Shown: positions 35,229 through 36,601 of the stretch, piece by piece
How positions within the stretch are numbered: the stretch's first letter is position 1
Layout of the letters: each line of letters starts with the position of its first letter
Assembly (NCBI GenBank): GCA_031268995.1
Contig: JAIRWK010000116.1
Coordinates: forward strand, 1 to 36,601
From: Planctomycetaceae bacterium
GTDB taxonomy: Bacteria > Planctomycetota > Planctomycetia > Pirellulales > Thermoguttaceae
Direction: 5' to 3'
DNA: 36,601 bases
The notes under the pieces: generated by a model
Database searches by the model: none
What the model was told of the DNA's origin: nothing
What the model saw: only the letters and a program-made list of their open reading frames with translations
Translations under genes and position numbers: made by a program

Positions 35229-35269
35229 CACTTTAAATTTCGGCGGCTGTCGTACCCCAACTAACTAAT

Positions 35270-35372
35270 ATACCGTAGCTGGTAAGGCGATAGGCTTCGC
35301 CCAGGAACAACCGCTTCACGTTGTTGCGCTTGCGAGTTCCGCTCCATGAATTTTAAGGTAGCTTGAGTATAA
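35270..35372 (+). repeat. Dispersed ~100-bp element, forward copy
   Basis: TATACCGTAGCTGGTAAGGC to GGTAGCTTGAGTATAAC; complete, in direct orientation about 40 nt after the previous copy. Confidence 0.93.
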
Positions 35373-35401
35373 CATGTAGCGGTATGAAACGGCTTGAGCA
35401 T

Positions 35402-35929
35402 CTATCCTTTTTCGTTGACTGTTCTTTTTGTAACGCTTCCGTTGCCTCGTTGTACTCTGATATCTGGTGCGTTACCGAGTTGTGTTAGTATTTGCAACAG
35501 CGCATTTAACTGAATAAACTTCATGCCAAACCTGTCAACAAACTCATTCAAACAAAATTCGCTATCCAACAACGCATCAGAATTGGAATCAATTTCTCCT
35601 GTGATAGTTGACAAGAGGTCGGTTTGTACCCGCTCTAATTTCACCGCAGCTCTACGGCAATACTCCGATAACTCAGGATTAGAACGCTTCCACAACGCTA
35701 ATTCGACAGATTTTCGGCGTTGGCTTTGTCCTGTTTGTGTGATTAGGTCTTCCAGAAGTTCATTCTGTCTGTCTTGCGTTACAAGCAACTCCCTCACCAA
35801 AAGACATAACTCTGAAAGCGAGTCTTGCACTGGATTTATTGGTGTTTGGGATTGAGATTCCTGTTGTTGATTCGAGTGGGCAATATCAATTTGAGATACG
35901 AAATGCGGTTCATTATAGGAATTAGGCAT
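35402..35929 (-). CDS. Conserved-looking 175-aa helical protein
   Basis: Protein of 175 aa without a named family. Residues 1-38 are Gln/Ser-rich and probably disordered; residues 40-155 are helical, with ELCLLVRELLVTQDRQNELL, then a WKRSNPELSEYCRRAA segment and ALLDSEFCLNEFVDRFGMKF. Similar LDxEFxLNEFVDRFG sequences appear, to my memory, in hypothetical proteins of planctomycetes. No signal peptide or membrane segment. It stands alone between repeats. It is more believable than the opposite-strand frame across the same bases because of its acidic/hydrophobic helix pattern. Confidence 0.65.
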   Translation of the reverse strand: MPNSYNEPHFVSQIDIAHSNQQQESQSQTPINPVQDSLSELCLLVRELLVTQDRQNELLEDLITQTGQSQRRKSVELALWKRSNPELSEYCRRAAVKLERVQTDLLSTITGEIDSNSDALLDSEFCLNEFVDRFGMKFIQLNALLQILTQLGNAPDIRVQRGNGSVTKRTVNEKG

Positions 35930-35980
35930 TTGTCAAAAACTACAGTTTTAAGGTGAAAAAAAATAAGGTGAAAAAAAACG

Positions 35981-36035
35981 TGTACCGAAGCCGGTATTAG
36001 TGTACCGAAGCCGGTATTAGCGGTAGGCTTTATTC
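35981..36035 (+). repeat. Dispersed element, partial forward copy with doubled start
   Basis: TGTACCGAAGCCGGTATTAG occurs twice in tandem (35981-36000 and 36001-36020), then CGGTAGGCTTTATTCGTAC, after which the element breaks off. Confidence 0.75.
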
Positions 36036-36049
36036 GTACCGTTTGCAAT

Positions 36050-36151
36050 GTACGCTCAAGCCGGTTTAATTTCCCAAAACCAGACACGCAAGCATAACAT
36101 TACGAAGCGGTTGTTCAAGGATAAACCCTACCACCCACCAGCTACGGTATA
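36050..36151 (-). repeat. Dispersed element, reverse copy
   Basis: GTACGCTCAAGCCGGTTTAA to CCAGCTACGGTATAG; diverged, but the order is kept. Confidence 0.8.
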
Positions 36152-36248
36152 GTAAACCATTTTTTTACAAAAAAGTCGAGTACCCCCTCGTAACAACTAC
36201 ATCAAAATCTCCAAAAACTTAAAAATTTTTGCCGATCTATTCAAAAAA

Positions 36249-36312
36249 TATACCGCAACCGTTATTTATGGTAAGCGTAACAATTGAACAATCGTTTCAC
36301 TTTGTTGTGATT
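36249..36312 (+). repeat. Dispersed element, decayed forward copy
   Basis: ATACCGCAACCGTTATTTAT, GGTAAGCG, then AACAATCGTTTCACTTTGTT; eroded and cut by the next copy. Confidence 0.65.
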
Positions 36313-36415
36313 TTATACCGTAGCCGGTAGGGCGATAGGCTTCGCCCTTGAACAACCGCTTCACGTTGTTACGCTTACGTGTTCAGTTTCAGGAATTTTA
36401 AAGTAGCTTGAGTAT
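36313..36415 (+). repeat. Dispersed ~100-bp element, forward copy
   Basis: TTATACCGTAGCCGGTAGGG to AGTAGCTTGAGTATAAA; a complete, near-consensus copy. Confidence 0.94.
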
Positions 36416-36601
36416 AAATTGTTAAATTTCATTTGATTTCCTTACTAGCCACCATAAATAAACAAGAGAATACAACAAAATTAAAAGGTAACTATTCAGT
36501 AGCCTAAAAAGATTTATACTAAAGGAGTTAAATCCTATTACCGATTTGTTGTAAATTTAACGATCAAATCCATAATTGCTTAAATATTAGCAGCTTAGGT
36601 T

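Larger units (their letters stand above)
35930..36601. other. Repeat-filled right end without a gene
   Basis: Holds element copies at 35981-36035, 36050-36151, 36249-36312 and 36313-36415. From 36416 to the end I see no repeat or gene; an AAAGGAG word at about 36521 could precede a start outside the window. Confidence 0.6.

Overview
The window looks like a chromosomal segment from a Planctomycetota bacterium with AT-rich DNA. The evidence is protein content: two DUF1559 pseudopilin-like proteins with the [15 protein letters not shown] prepilin segment and H-x9-DG C-terminal motif, a Tat-exported Gfo/Idh/MocA oxidoreductase, a HEAT-repeat/DUF1080 (3-keto-disaccharide hydrolase) fusion, a Tat-exported sugar isomerase-like TIM barrel, and a small transthyretin-like lipoprotein. 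I cannot name a genus. No rRNA, tRNA or CRISPR array was recognised.

Region 1 (1-9.9 kb, minus strand) is a compact surface-glycan operon read right to left: Wzx-type flippase, PseB dehydratase, acyl carrier protein, VOC protein, SAM methyltransferase, FkbH-like HAD protein, AAC(3)-like acyltransferase, DUF4910 aminopeptidase-like protein and PseC aminotransferase. The methyltransferase is split by a 44-nt (CT)22 microsatellite, so it is out of frame in this copy. A 28-bp tandem repeat set inside a 34-bp inverted repeat closes the operon on the left.

Region 2 (10-16.5 kb) holds a PI-PLC X-domain protein, a frameshifted ORF6N gene, a DUF1559 gene whose well-placed start is separated from its prepilin domain by a G14 tract (out of frame by one base), a second DUF1559 gene with an internal frameshift, and a lipoprotein. 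Region 3 (16.6-26.4 kb) is a series of single genes: Gfo/Idh/MocA, HEAT-DUF1080, corrinoid protein, agmatinase/arginase-family enzyme, serpin and serine hydroxymethyltransferase. Region 4 (26.9-32.9 kb, plus strand) is a possible functional module: TerD, a compact radical-SAM (NrdG-like) protein, a glycine-rich/coiled-coil protein with a possible DUF2997-like tail, a large double-AAA+ ATPase, and a coiled-coil protein overlapping it by 4 nt. Region 5 (32.9-36.6 kb) has an internally deleted IS4-type element, the Tat sugar isomerase, a 61-aa membrane protein and a conserved-looking 175-aa protein.

From 10 kb rightward most intergenic gaps carry copies of one dispersed element of about 100-125 bp, in both orientations, with TATAC/GTATA ends and two internal hairpins. 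I count about 26 full, partial or decayed copies. One lies in frame in the N-terminus of the Tat sugar isomerase, directly before the twin arginines. The observations most worth following are the two simple-sequence switches (AG22 and G14), the dispersed element and its capture into a coding region, and the TerD/radical-SAM/AAA+ module.
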